Positions 1-8,211 of a DNA stretch of 64,000 bases are shown here, piece by piece. The notes beneath the pieces were generated by a model that made no database searches, was not told the origin of the DNA, and saw nothing but the letters and a program-made list of their open reading frames with translations. Numbering within the stretch: position 1 is the first letter of the stretch; each line of letters opens with the position of its first letter. This stretch comes from Firmicutes bacterium UBA4881 (GTDB lineage Bacteria; Bacillota; DTU065): NCBI GenBank assembly GCA_002399235.1, contig DHDH01000001.1, forward strand, positions 84,517-148,516, written 5' to 3'. Position numbers and translations under genes: made by a program.

Positions 1-441
1 TTTCTGTGGTTTGCCAACGGTTTTAATTACTCTATTTTGCAGATCGATTTGACCTAAAAAGGGATCGTAGAGACCCCTTATAGGCGAATAAGCAATGGCA
101 TTAATGGTAAAATCTCGTCTAGCTAAATCATCAAGTATTCTTGGGGAAAAGGTAACATTAGTAGGCCGCCTTCTATCACAATAAGGTCCATCTTTTCGAA
201 AGGTTGTTACTTCCACTGGTGCTTCGCTTAATACAGTAACAGTACCAAACTTAATTCCAGTAGAGGCAGTGTGGGGGAAAAGGGCTATAATACTAGTGGG
301 CAAAGCTTGGGTAGCGATATCATAGTCATGAGGAGTGCGACCTAATAAATTATCGCGTACAGAGCCCCCAACAACATAACTTTCGTATCCAGCATTTTCT
401 AAAGTCTGCAAGATGTCTAGCACATATTTAGGCAATTGCAT
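1..441 (-). CDS. cca: CCA-adding enzyme / poly(A) polymerase family, N-terminal part (cut by window edge)
   Basis: Reads leftward out of the window; only the first 147 codons are present. The product is a class II tRNA nucleotidyltransferase, which adds or repairs the 3' CCA end of tRNA. The nucleotidyltransferase signature GGSVRDNLLGRTPHDYD is at residues 25-41, where D39 and D41 are the metal ligands, and the family motif RDFTINAIAY follows about 90 residues later. The ATG at 441-439 has a GGAGGG ribosome site 6 bases before it. Only 51 bases separate it from the divergent signal peptidase gene. The family also contains poly(A) polymerases; CCA addition is the usual function in Firmicutes. 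The C-terminal half cannot be judged. Confidence 0.9.
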   Translation of the reverse strand, partial: MQLPKYVLDILQTLENAGYESYVVGGSVRDNLLGRTPHDYDIATQALPTSIIALFPHTASTGIKFGTVTVLSEAPVEVTTFRKDGPYCDRRRPTNVTFSPRILDDLARRDFTINAIAYSPIRGLYDPFLGQIDLQNRVIKTVGKPQK

Positions 442-492
442 AATAACCCTCCAGATAAATTGATTTACTGAAGACTTAGGAGGAATAAAGTC

Positions 493-1041
493 TTGTTCAC
501 AGAGATACGTGATTGGCTAATAACAATTGGTGAAGCTGTTCTTTTAACAACATTTCTTATTTTTTTTGTTGCCCAATCCTTTCTAGTTAAAGGGTATTCC
601 ATGGAACCTACCTTACACAACGGAGAGCGAGTAATGGTCGAAAAGATTAGTTATCGTTTTCGTCAGCCTAAAAGAGGTGAAATCGTTATAGTTAAAAACC
701 CTTTACAAAAAGAGGAAAAATATATAAAAAGGATTATCGGCTTACCTGGCGATAAAATTGATATTAGAGAAGGTTCTTTGTATATTAATGATGTTTTACT
801 CGATGAAGATTATATCGCTGAACCGATAGCTTTTTGGTATCAAAAAAGTTGTGAGGTTCCTCCTGGGCATGTTTATGTCTTAGGTGATAATCGTAATCAT
901 AGTGATGACAGTAGACGTATTGGACCTATACCTTTAGATCATGTGTTAGGTAGAGTTGCTTTTGTTTATTGGCCATTTAAAAATTTCGAACTTATCAAGC
1001 AGCCAGAAGTTTTATCTGGGTTAGAAGTATATAACCATTAA
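493..1041 (+). CDS. lepB: Signal peptidase I
   Basis: Membrane-anchored serine protease that removes signal peptides from exported proteins on the outer face of the membrane. One N-terminal membrane segment spans about residues 10-32. The nucleophile motif GYSMEPTL gives Ser36, and the KYIKRIIGLPGD motif gives the general base Lys79. The conserved LGDNRNHSDDSR box is near residue 131. At 182 residues it matches the short Bacillus Sip type with a single anchor. It starts at a TTG with AGGAGG about nine bases upstream; no better in-frame start exists. It stands alone, divergent from cca and convergent with the ROK regulator. Confidence 0.95.
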   Translation: MFTEIRDWLITIGEAVLLTTFLIFFVAQSFLVKGYSMEPTLHNGERVMVEKISYRFRQPKRGEIVIVKNPLQKEEKYIKRIIGLPGDKIDIREGSLYINDVLLDEDYIAEPIAFWYQKSCEVPPGHVYVLGDNRNHSDDSRRIGPIPLDHVLGRVAFVYWPFKNFELIKQPEVLSGLEVYNH

Positions 1042-1042
1042 G

Positions 1043-1068
1043 AAAAAAAGGGGGAATCCCCTTTTTTA
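1043..1068 (+). terminator. Bidirectional terminator between lepB and the ROK gene
   Basis: A run of A, then GGGG-AAT-CCCC, then six T, immediately after the lepB stop and before the stop of the convergent ROK gene at 1066. The A and T flanks make it usable in both directions. Confidence 0.75.
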
Positions 1069-2280
1069 TAATGATGTTCTTTTTTTGTAAGTAGGTAGTT
1101 CGAAGAGACTTTTTAAAACTAATGTTGCCGAACCAACAACTCCTGCAGAGACACCTAAATTAGAAGCACTAACTTTGAAATCCTCTCTATTGCAACTTAT
1201 TGAATTCTCTTTGATTAAAGAGATAAGTTTTTCTGAGACAATATGTTGGGGTGGGCAGAGCAGACCACCTAATATAACACGACTGGGATTTAACAGGTTT
1301 ATAGCTGAGATAATACCTCTTGAGACATTGGAGATCATTTCATCAAGGAGATCACTACATAGTTTATCACCATTTAAAGCAGCTTCAATAAAGTTTTCCA
1401 AGTAAAGGCTATCTAAAGTCATGGATGTTGGTGTGCCATTTTTAATAGCTTCAGCTATTTTTAACATGACATGAGTCCCATCAGCAATGGGACCAAGACA
1501 ACCTTTTAGTCCACAGCTACAGTTTGGTCCATGAGCATCAATACTCATATGCCCTAATTCACCAGCATTGCCATAGGCACCTCGATAGAGAACACCATCA
1601 ATAATGAGTCCGGCCCCTAAGCCATAACCTAAGTAAACGTACAAGACATGGCGATCTTCTTCACCAACACCAAACCAAGTTTCGCCTAAAGCCATAGCGT
1701 TGACATCGTTTTCAACAACAAACGTGAGATGATGTCGGTATTTTTCTATTAAGGGTGTTAGATCGAGACTGTGCCAATCATCGCCTAAAAGATAGCGAGT
1801 TGTTGTTCCTTCAACCAGGCCAAGAATTCCAATGCCAGCACCAACTAAACGATCAGATAATCCTTTTTCTTTTAGAAAGTTAAGAGAAAATTCGATTCCT
1901 TCGCTGATTTTGTCTAAAATAGCTTGACTGTCAGCTAGATTAACACTAGCTTCAAATTTTGTTAAGGGCTGACCGATTAGGTTCACTGGTGCTACAAAGA
2001 CACCATCATGATCGATACAAACACCGAGGGCGATTCGTCCATCAGGTATCAATTCTAATAAGATGGGTTTTCTTCCCGCTGCAGATTTGCCAACACCAAT
2101 CTCCCGTACCATCCCGTTTTCGATTAGCTCAGCTACTAAGCTAGAGACAGTTGTAGGAGAAAGATTGGTTGCAGCGGTTAGATCGGCTCGAGATACGCCG
2201 GGGTTTTTTCTAATTAATTTAGATAAAAGTGATAGGTTCCATTCCTTCATTAACTGTAGGTTTGCAGTTCTAATTTCCAT
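1066..2280 (-). CDS. ROK family transcriptional repressor (XylR/NagC type)
   Basis: A 404-residue ROK protein with a DNA-binding domain, so a sugar-responsive repressor rather than a free sugar kinase. The winged helix-turn-helix lies at about residues 15-75. The sugar-kinase fold follows, with the ROK zinc motif CSCGLKGC near residue 255 and the DNDV-like substrate loop (ENDVNAMALGE) near 190. It starts at ATG 2280 with a weak GGTGATAAC site. No sugar-utilisation gene lies beside it, so the regulon and inducer cannot be inferred from context. It is monocistronic and convergent with lepB. Confidence 0.88.
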   Translation of the reverse strand: MEIRTANLQLMKEWNLSLLSKLIRKNPGVSRADLTAATNLSPTTVSSLVAELIENGMVREIGVGKSAAGRKPILLELIPDGRIALGVCIDHDGVFVAPVNLIGQPLTKFEASVNLADSQAILDKISEGIEFSLNFLKEKGLSDRLVGAGIGILGLVEGTTTRYLLGDDWHSLDLTPLIEKYRHHLTFVVENDVNAMALGETWFGVGEEDRHVLYVYLGYGLGAGLIIDGVLYRGAYGNAGELGHMSIDAHGPNCSCGLKGCLGPIADGTHVMLKIAEAIKNGTPTSMTLDSLYLENFIEAALNGDKLCSDLLDEMISNVSRGIISAINLLNPSRVILGGLLCPPQHIVSEKLISLIKENSISCNREDFKVSASNLGVSAGVVGSATLVLKSLFELPTYKKRTSL

Positions 2281-2430
2281 GTTATCACCATCTTTCGATT
2301 CGTAGTCTGACGCAAGATTCTACAATATTTCATTAATTCTACTTCACCGAGAGGTTTCCTTCAAAGCCAAAGGTTAAACAGAGTTAGCTAGATAAATAAG
2401 GAAGAAATGAAGGGGAAAGCTAATTTTTAG

Positions 2431-2458
2431 TTGAATTTCTCTATGAGAGTTCTATTAT
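2431..2458 (+). promoter_or_regulatory. Probable sigma-A promoter of the YigZ-family gene
   Basis: TTGAAT at 2431-2436 and TATTAT at 2453-2458, spaced 16 bases, about 38 bases before the ATG. The match is moderate. Confidence 0.4.
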
Positions 2459-2495
2459 TACCATGTATAAGGTATGCTAATGTGGAGTGAAGCAG

Positions 2496-3146
2496 ATGGA
2501 AAAAGTTATCTATCGCTCTGTGGCCAAAGAGGCTAAGATAGAAATAATAGAAAAAAAGTCTCGCTTTCTAGGTCATGTGAAGCCAGTCCAGTCGAGCGAA
2601 GAAGCAGAAGCTTTTCTGCAGGAGATTCGTGCCAAGCACCCGACAGCTACCCATAACGTTTGGGCTTATAGATTAGGTTTATCAGGCGAACAACAAAGGT
2701 TTTCTGATGATGGCGAACCATCTCAGACCGCAGGTATGCCTACTTTAGATGTAATTCTTAAGCAAGATATAACCCAGTTAATTATTGTTACTACTCGTTA
2801 TTTTGGTGGTATTTTGCTTGGCGCTGGAGGGTTAGTGCGAGCTTATAGCAAATCAGCTTCCGAAGCCATTCAAGCCGCTGGTATAACCGCCTATGTACAA
2901 AGAGCGAAATATAGAGTAACAGTAAGTTATAGTGAATGGGGTATTGTGGAAAACTTTTGCCAAAAAAGGCGTTGGGCACTTTCAGAAGTCGAATATATGG
3001 AAAATGTATCGGTTACAGTAACTATTCCAGAATATGACAAAGAGGCATTGGTTTCTTTTTTACAAGATACTACTAGTGGAAGAGTAGAACCTACTTTTAT
3101 GGCCAATGTTTATTTGCAAACTTCTTCCAATCGTCCCGACATTTAG
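2496..3146 (+). CDS. YigZ/IMPACT family protein
   Basis: Conserved YigZ/YvyE protein (UPF0029 N-terminal fold, DUF1949 C-terminal domain). The family is related to eukaryotic IMPACT; the bacterial role is not settled, though ribosome or translation-factor-like folds are known for it. The family motifs SRFLGHVKPV, RFSDDGEPSQTAG and TRYFGGILLGAGGLVRAY are all present in the first 125 residues. I chose ATG 2496 because GGAG at 2484-2487 is a usable ribosome site for it. A GTG nine bases earlier would overlap that site. It is monocistronic. Confidence 0.85.
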   Translation: MEKVIYRSVAKEAKIEIIEKKSRFLGHVKPVQSSEEAEAFLQEIRAKHPTATHNVWAYRLGLSGEQQRFSDDGEPSQTAGMPTLDVILKQDITQLIIVTTRYFGGILLGAGGLVRAYSKSASEAIQAAGITAYVQRAKYRVTVSYSEWGIVENFCQKRRWALSEVEYMENVSVTVTIPEYDKEALVSFLQDTTSGRVEPTFMANVYLQTSSNRPDI

Positions 3147-3240
3147 AGGCGGTTTTTAATCTGACTAACTTGCAGTCTCGACTAAGGCTATGTATAATGT
3201 TATAGACATTGATTAATTGCTTGATGCCAAGGACTTTTAC

Positions 3241-3269
3241 TTGACGGAAAACAAGCAGAAGGATATAAT
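3241..3269 (+). promoter_or_regulatory. Sigma-A promoter of yceD-rpmF
   Basis: TTGACG at 3241-3246 and a perfect TATAAT at 3264-3269, with a 17-base spacer. The predicted start near 3276 leaves a leader of about 90 bases before yceD. Confidence 0.8.
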
Positions 3270-3365
3270 TAGAAAGTAATTGTCTGGACTCTAACCTCAG
3301 TTTTAGCTTGGAAGCATTCGCTAAAACGTAGAGTAGCAGATGGCTTAGTGCGAGGTGACCAGATG

Positions 3366-3902
3366 ATGCAAGATCTAAAAATTAGTATTGCTAAGCTTCA
3401 ATCTGGCGAGGAAAGATCATTTAATATGGTTATACCGGCGAAGTCTTGCCAATTGCCAGAAGAACATGTAGAAGCAATTCAGCCTATAGTTATCGAGGGT
3501 ACAATTACCCATGCTGGCGATTTTTTTGTGCTACTGGCGAATGTTACTACTAGGCTTAGAATGCAGTGCACACGCTGTCTTGTTGAATTCGAAAAAGATG
3601 TTCATCTTGCTATTGAAGAGGAACTTCGAAAAGCTGAGGGTTCTGAAGATTTTGTCGAACTTTCAGGAGATGACGACCTTTACTCCACATTTCTTGGCCA
3701 CGAGATTGATGTAGGCCAGATTGCCTTGGAGCATTTGGTCCTAAGCCTGCCAATTAAAAGACTGTGCCACCCAGAATGTCTTGGACTTTGTCCAATTTGT
3801 GGGCAGGATCGCAACAAAAATAAATGCGAATGTAAGGATGAGAATATCGATCCTAGGTTGCAGGCTTTGAAAAAAATACTTAATAAGGAAAACCAGTTCT
3901 AG
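3366..3902 (+). CDS. YceD / DUF177 family protein, upstream of rpmF
   Basis: Conserved DUF177 (YceD) protein, commonly encoded directly before rpmF and linked to large ribosomal subunit or rRNA metabolism. The zinc-type cysteine pairs CTRC and CHPECLGLCPICG...CEC are visible; the second cluster is a C-terminal ribbon. The GAGGTGA site at 3352-3358 is best placed for ATG 3366 (spacing 7). ATG 3363 and GTG 3348 are in frame, but the GTG lies before the site. It is followed 12 bases later by rpmF. Together they form one transcript from the promoter at 3241 to the terminator at 4103. Confidence 0.85.
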   Translation: MQDLKISIAKLQSGEERSFNMVIPAKSCQLPEEHVEAIQPIVIEGTITHAGDFFVLLANVTTRLRMQCTRCLVEFEKDVHLAIEEELRKAEGSEDFVELSGDDDLYSTFLGHEIDVGQIALEHLVLSLPIKRLCHPECLGLCPICGQDRNKNKCECKDENIDPRLQALKKILNKENQF

Positions 3903-3914
3903 GAGGTGTAGACA

Positions 3915-4091
3915 ATGGCAGTACCAAAGAGACGAGTTTCTACTACACGTAAAGCTAAAAGACGTACAAATTGGAAGTTAGAAGGACCATCAATTAATGT
4001 TTGTCCAAGTTGTGGGGAGCCTAGACTACCACACCGTGCTTGTGCAAAATGTGGCGCATATAAAACCAAGCCTACTACTGCTGCAAAGTAA
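3915..4091 (+). CDS. rpmF: 50S ribosomal protein L32
   Basis: A 58-residue L32 protein of the large ribosomal subunit. It begins MAVPKRRVSTTRKAKRRT, the standard L32 start, and carries the four-cysteine zinc form: CPSCGE at residues 30-35 and CAKCG at 43-47. Because it keeps the cysteines it is the Zn-dependent paralogue type. ATG 3915 follows AGGAGGTG at good spacing. Last gene of the yceD-rpmF unit. Confidence 0.95.
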   Translation: MAVPKRRVSTTRKAKRRTNWKLEGPSINVCPSCGEPRLPHRACAKCGAYKTKPTTAAK

Positions 4092-4102
4092 GTAAGCAGA
4101 TA

Positions 4103-4128
4103 ACCGAGCTATTAGCTCGGTTTTTTTT
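4103..4128 (+). terminator. Terminator after rpmF
   Basis: ACCGAGCT-ATT-AGCTCGGT hairpin followed by a run of eight T. Confidence 0.9.
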
Positions 4129-4312
4129 ATGATATAAATAAGGCTATTGGTCCTGTTTAATACTAATAGTAACAGTAGTTGTATAGGCTATCTGCAATTG
4201 AAATATTAGTAGACTATAGGTTATAAGTTTTAATCTCTCACCCCAGAGACTAAATAGTTTTTAAAATTATTTAAACAAATATTGAGTATATTTATGTCAG
4301 TGATAACCAAAA

Positions 4313-4774
4313 TTAAAAATTAATCTGGACACTAGCTATAGTTATCATTGTGGTTTTAAGCATTGATATACTCTTCGTTTGTTGTTTAAAAATACTAACT
4401 GGTTTATGAAAAGGAAATAATAATTGCCCACTATGCCACTTTTCGGGATAAAGGTAAATGTAAAAACCATCAATTAAGTCCGGTGTTAAACTGCCGAGTA
4501 CGGCAGCTAACCTACAGTTAAAACGATTTCTGTCTTGATCACTGAAAATATCATAAACTTTATAGCAGATACCACTTACTTGTAAACAGACATAGTCGGT
4601 ATCTTTTTTAAATGCTTCATAACTGGAAATGTTAAGAGTATAATCATTATCTGTGACATCTAAGACTCCGTGTGATAATAAGCCAATTAAAAACGCTAAA
4701 AGTGGCTTTTTAAGAGAGCTTACTGCTTTCCCACACAAATCAGCGATGGCGATGTGGGTAAGCGTATCTGACAT
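4313..4774 (-). CDS. Unrecognised protein with metal-dependent hydrolase-like (YdjM/phospholipase C-like) motifs
   Basis: A 153-residue protein I do not recognise with certainty. The N-terminal THIAIADL, the segment LLAFLIGLLSHGVLD (about residues 25-39) and LGSLTPDLIDGFY (about 93-105) resemble the His/Asp spacing of small DUF457/zinc-dependent phospholipase C-like proteins. One hydrophobic segment is near residue 30 and a second sits at the C-terminus. ATG at 4774 is preceded by a purine-rich GGGGGC site on the minus strand. It stands alone, with no operon partner. Function should be taken as unknown. Confidence 0.5.
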   Translation of the reverse strand: MSDTLTHIAIADLCGKAVSSLKKPLLAFLIGLLSHGVLDVTDNDYTLNISSYEAFKKDTDYVCLQVSGICYKVYDIFSDQDRNRFNCRLAAVLGSLTPDLIDGFYIYLYPEKWHSGQLLFPFHKPVSIFKQQTKSISMLKTTMITIASVQINF

Positions 4775-5012
4775 AAAATTGCCCCCTTTGTATCATCTTC
4801 TTTCTAGTTTATAAATTGGTAAATTCTCCTATGACATAGCGACCAAGAAAATATTTTTATGGTTTTGACGAAAAAATTTCTCCCCAAAGTTAGTTAATGT
4901 AAGTTACCTAGATATTAATCCCTTAGGAGTTGAATATAGTCTAGAGAAGATTTGTTGGGAAAGTATGCTTGGAGCTATTATTTAGCTTGTAATATTTAGG
5001 GGGTGGCTAACC

Positions 5013-5306
5013 TTGTTTGAGTTTATAGAAAAGTTTGCGGAAGCGATAGAACCGTTTCTCGCGAGAGCTTTCAAGATTGCTAGTTTGGTTGTTTTACTCG
5101 GCTATATTATTTCTGCCTTTGCACTGGGAACTCAATATAATTTTGTTTTCAGTCTTACTCTATTTATTTCTCGAATAGCAACAGGCATGGTAACTGCATT
5201 TGTCCTGTTAGCTTTGGGTATAGCTTTTGATAAAATATTTGAGATACTTAGGCTTCTAAAAGAAATGAACCCTATTCTGCCTAGTAATGAAAAGAAAGAG
5301 TCATAA
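5013..5306 (+). CDS. Small membrane protein of unknown function
   Basis: 97 residues with an amphipathic N-terminus, two strong membrane segments (about 24-42 and 50-73) and a charged tail ending NEKKES. The likely start is the TTG at 5013, seven bases after GGGGTGG. No family motif recognised. Monocistronic, with about 350 bases of non-coding DNA behind it. Confidence 0.55.
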   Translation: MFEFIEKFAEAIEPFLARAFKIASLVVLLGYIISAFALGTQYNFVFSLTLFISRIATGMVTAFVLLALGIAFDKIFEILRLLKEMNPILPSNEKKES

Positions 5307-5571
5307 ACGATTTATTTACTAGACCATAATTTTTCTTTTTAGGTCAGAAGTAGATTTGGCTTAATATGCAAGTAAGAAAAAATCAATGTAATATGATTTA
5401 AAACAAGAATAACATCAAGAAAAACCCGTTATGACCATTGATTTTGTTGGTTATAACGGGTTATTTACGTTGAGTTCAGCATTAGCAACCAAAGTTAGTA
5501 CGCTTACTTCATTCTAAGTACCTCAAAAGAAGAAATAATATAAACATAAGTATTTTAGAGATGAGAAAAAC
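5307..5571. other. Non-coding gap before the fatty-acid operon
   Basis: No ORF of note. It holds the inverted repeat at 5425-5460 and otherwise AT-rich sequence leading to the fapR promoter. Confidence 0.6.
5425..5460 (+). terminator. Inverted repeat, probable terminator of the small membrane protein gene
   Basis: A 12-base stem, CCCGTTATGACC paired with GGTTATAACGGG (one G-U), loop of 12. It is followed by TTATTTA rather than a pure T run, so termination is likely but not certain. Confidence 0.5.
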
Positions 5572-5600
5572 TTGCCACTGCTAAATATATGGTCTATAAT
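5572..5600 (+). promoter_or_regulatory. Sigma-A promoter of the fapR-fab operon
   Basis: TTGCCA at 5572-5577 and perfect TATAAT at 5595-5600, with a 17-base spacer. The start site is expected near 5607. Confidence 0.85.
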
Positions 5601-5612
5601 AAATACTAGGTA

Positions 5613-5629
5613 TTAGTACGTGGTAATGA
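5613..5629 (+). promoter_or_regulatory. FapR operator
   Basis: TTAGTAC-GTG-GTAATGA. The left half matches the known FapR consensus half-site TTAGTAC exactly; the right half has two differences from GTACTAA. It covers about +6 to +22 of the predicted transcript, the position from which FapR blocks transcription. Together with the adjacent fapR gene it implies autoregulation and malonyl-CoA control of the whole operon. Confidence 0.7.
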
Positions 5630-5654
5630 TACTGGAAGAAATGGGGGATAATGA

Positions 5655-6227
5655 ATGTCACGATTACCTAAAAAAGAGAGACAATCTCGTCTGTTAGAAA
5701 AGATTAAAGAAGACCCTTTTCTAACAGATGAGATTTTAGCAGAAAAGTTCAAGGTATCAATTCAGACCATTAGACTTGATCGTTTAGAGTTAGGTATACC
5801 AGAAGTAAGACAACGAACCAAGAACCTTGCTGAAAAAGCATATTCCCAAGTTCGCTCTTTAAAAAGTGGCGAAATAATTGGAGAACTGTTAGATCTTAAT
5901 TTAGGCCATGATGCAATTAGTCTTCTTGAAGCAAATTCAGAGATGGCATTAAGCAATACAGGTATTGTTAGAGGTCATTTTATCTTTGCTCAAGCCAACT
6001 CTTTAGCAGTTTCATTAGTAGATAGTGAGGTAGCTTTAACTGGAGCAGCAAATATTCGCTTCCATCGTTCTGTTAAAGTTGGAGAGAGACTGATAGCTAA
6101 AGCACGTGTACGAGAGAAAAAAACTAATCGCTATATAATTGATGTAGAAACTCGTTTTGAAGATGAGAAGATCTTTAGTGGGGAGTTTATTGTTTTTGCT
6201 TTGAATGCTGAGGGAATGGAGGTCTAG
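5655..6227 (+). CDS. fapR: FapR, transcriptional repressor of fatty-acid and phospholipid synthesis
   Basis: A 190-residue FapR. The N-terminal DeoR-like helix-turn-helix is at about residues 15-50 (LTDEILAEKFKVSIQTIRLD). A linker helix joins it to a hot-dog fold that binds malonyl-CoA, including the segment GHFIFAQANSLAVSL near residue 110. In Bacillus, malonyl-CoA releases FapR from the operators of fab and pls genes. It is the first gene of the operon and lies directly behind its own predicted operator at 5613. ATG 5655 follows GGGGGATA. plsX begins three bases after its stop codon. Confidence 0.93.
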   Translation: MSRLPKKERQSRLLEKIKEDPFLTDEILAEKFKVSIQTIRLDRLELGIPEVRQRTKNLAEKAYSQVRSLKSGEIIGELLDLNLGHDAISLLEANSEMALSNTGIVRGHFIFAQANSLAVSLVDSEVALTGAANIRFHRSVKVGERLIAKARVREKKTNRYIIDVETRFEDEKIFSGEFIVFALNAEGMEV

Positions 6228-6229
6228 TG

Positions 6230-7219
6230 ATGAAGATCGCTTTAGACGCAATGGGAGGAGAACTAGCACCACAAGCTACTGTAGAAGGAGCTTTACTTGC
6301 CCGAAAGTTATGGAATATTGATACTGTCCTTGTAGGAGACCCCGAAAAGATCAGACCGATTTTGGCTAAAGCTGGAGAAGAGATGGAGATTGTCACAGCT
6401 ACAGAGACTATTGGTTTCGACGAACATCCAGCTAAAGCAGTTAGGCAGAAAAAGGATGCTTCTATAGTAGTAGCAGCTAAGCTAGTTGCAGATGATAAAG
6501 CAGGAGCTTTAGTAGCAGCTGGTAGTACTGGTGCGGCGATGGCAGCTAGTTTACTCATCTATGGACGTATTAAGGGTATTAATAGACCAGCTATTGCTTT
6601 CCCGATGCCTACTATTAAGGGAATGAGCCTTGTACTAGATGGTGGTGCGAACCCAGAAGCAGGAGCTAATAATTTAGTTGATTTTGCTTTGATGGGTAGT
6701 CTCTATATGGAAAAAGTAATTGGTGTTACAAGTCCCAAAGTTAGTTTACTTAACATTGGTGAAGAGGAGATCAAAGGGACACCAGAGGTTGTTGAGGCCT
6801 ATCAAATACTTAAACAAAGTAACTTGAATTTTATCGGTAATGTGGAAGGTAGAGATATTACCTCTGGGGTTGCTGATGTTATTGTTTGCAATGGCTTTGT
6901 TGGCAATATTGTTCTTAAATATACGGAAGGTTTAGCTAAGGGGTTATTTTCCATCATTAAAGAAGCTATGCTTGCAAATTTCCAAGGCAAGTTAGGCGCT
7001 TTATTGGTAAAGAATAATCTCCGGAAGGTTAAAACTAGACTGGATTACTCTGAGTATGGTGGCGCTCCTTTGTTAGGTTTAAAGAAAATTACGATTATAA
7101 GTCATGGTAGTTCAGATGCCAAAGCTATAGCTAATGCTATTCGAGTAGCAAACGAAGCTTATAGCCAAAAAATTGTTGAGGCTACAGCACAAGCATTGGA
7201 AAAGAGGGCTGATTCATGA
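6230..7219 (+). CDS. plsX: Phosphate acyltransferase PlsX
   Basis: Makes acyl-phosphate from acyl-ACP, the first step of the PlsX/PlsY route to phosphatidic acid. It begins MKIALDAMGGELAPQATVEG, the PlsX N-terminus; ADDKAGALVAAGSTGAAM and LDGGANPEAGANNL follow, and it ends after the GGAPLLGL segment. 329 residues is the normal length. I use ATG 6230, seven bases after GGAGG; the GTG at 6227 overlaps the fapR stop. The stop overlaps the fabH start as ATGA. Confidence 0.95.
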   Translation: MKIALDAMGGELAPQATVEGALLARKLWNIDTVLVGDPEKIRPILAKAGEEMEIVTATETIGFDEHPAKAVRQKKDASIVVAAKLVADDKAGALVAAGSTGAAMAASLLIYGRIKGINRPAIAFPMPTIKGMSLVLDGGANPEAGANNLVDFALMGSLYMEKVIGVTSPKVSLLNIGEEEIKGTPEVVEAYQILKQSNLNFIGNVEGRDITSGVADVIVCNGFVGNIVLKYTEGLAKGLFSIIKEAMLANFQGKLGALLVKNNLRKVKTRLDYSEYGGAPLLGLKKITIISHGSSDAKAIANAIRVANEAYSQKIVEATAQALEKRADS

Positions 7220-8199
7220 AGCAAGCTCCCCACATAGGTATACTTGGGTTAGGAGCTTATGTACCTAAGCGTGTTTTAACCAATTATGATTTAGAGAAGA
7301 TGGTAGAGACTAGTAACGAGTGGATTGTAACCAGAACAGGTATTAATGAAAGACATTTAGCGGCTCCAGAGGAAGCTTCTTCCGATTTAGGCGCTATAGC
7401 CGCAGAAAGAGCTTTGCAAGACGCTGGAGTTCTGCCAGAAGACATTGATGCTATAATTACAGCCACTCTTTCGCCCGATTACCTTTTCCCTTCCACAGCT
7501 TGTCTGATTCAGGGTAAGATTGGTGCAATAAATGCAGCTGCTTTTGATCTTGGTGCTGGTTGTTCAGGGTTTGTTTATGCTTTAACTGTAGCCCAATCAT
7601 TAGTAGCAAGTGGCTTTAAAAAAGTATTAGTTGTCGGTGCAGAAACCATTAGCCGTTTTGTTAATTGGCAAGATCGAAGCACTTGCGTCTTGTTCGGCGA
7701 TGCAGCAGGAGCTGCAGTAGTAGGTAATGTAGAAACAGGTGGTTTTTTAGGCTGGGATCTTGGTGCAGATGGCCTAGGGCATGAGGCTTTAAAAGTTCCC
7801 GGTGGTGGTTCAAGAGAACCGCTAACTGCTTCTAGTCTAGCCAATAACAAACAGTTTGTTGCGATGAATGGTCCTGAGGTATTTCGTTTTGCTGTTAGAA
7901 TTATTCCGAAGACCAGTAAAAAAGCTTTAGAGATGGCAGGGTTAGGTGTAGAAGATATCGATTGGTTGTTGCCTCACCAAGCTAATACTAGAATCATTGA
8001 CGCAGCTGTCAGCTCTTTGAATATGGATCATCAGAAAGTAATCGTCAATCTTCACCGATATGGAAATACTTCAGCGGCATCTATCCCTTTAGCATGGGCG
8101 GAGGCCAGAGACGAAGGTAAAATAAAAAGAGGAGACAAACTTCTCTTAGTAGGTTTTGGAGCTGGACTCACCTGGGGGTCGCTTATCTTGCAGTACTAG
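7216..8199 (+). CDS. fabH: Beta-ketoacyl-ACP synthase III
   Basis: Starts fatty-acid chains by condensing acetyl- or branched acyl-CoA with malonyl-ACP. The catalytic triad is visible: Cys116 in DLGAGCSGFVYAL, His in LLPHQANTR (about residue 255) and Asn in HRYGNTSAASIP (about 285). 327 residues, usual size. The ATG overlaps the plsX stop, indicating translational coupling; fabD follows after 12 bases. Confidence 0.95.
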   Translation: MKQAPHIGILGLGAYVPKRVLTNYDLEKMVETSNEWIVTRTGINERHLAAPEEASSDLGAIAAERALQDAGVLPEDIDAIITATLSPDYLFPSTACLIQGKIGAINAAAFDLGAGCSGFVYALTVAQSLVASGFKKVLVVGAETISRFVNWQDRSTCVLFGDAAGAAVVGNVETGGFLGWDLGADGLGHEALKVPGGGSREPLTASSLANNKQFVAMNGPEVFRFAVRIIPKTSKKALEMAGLGVEDIDWLLPHQANTRIIDAAVSSLNMDHQKVIVNLHRYGNTSAASIPLAWAEARDEGKIKRGDKLLLVGFGAGLTWGSLILQY

Positions 8200-8211
8200 G
8201 AGGTATGCTTC

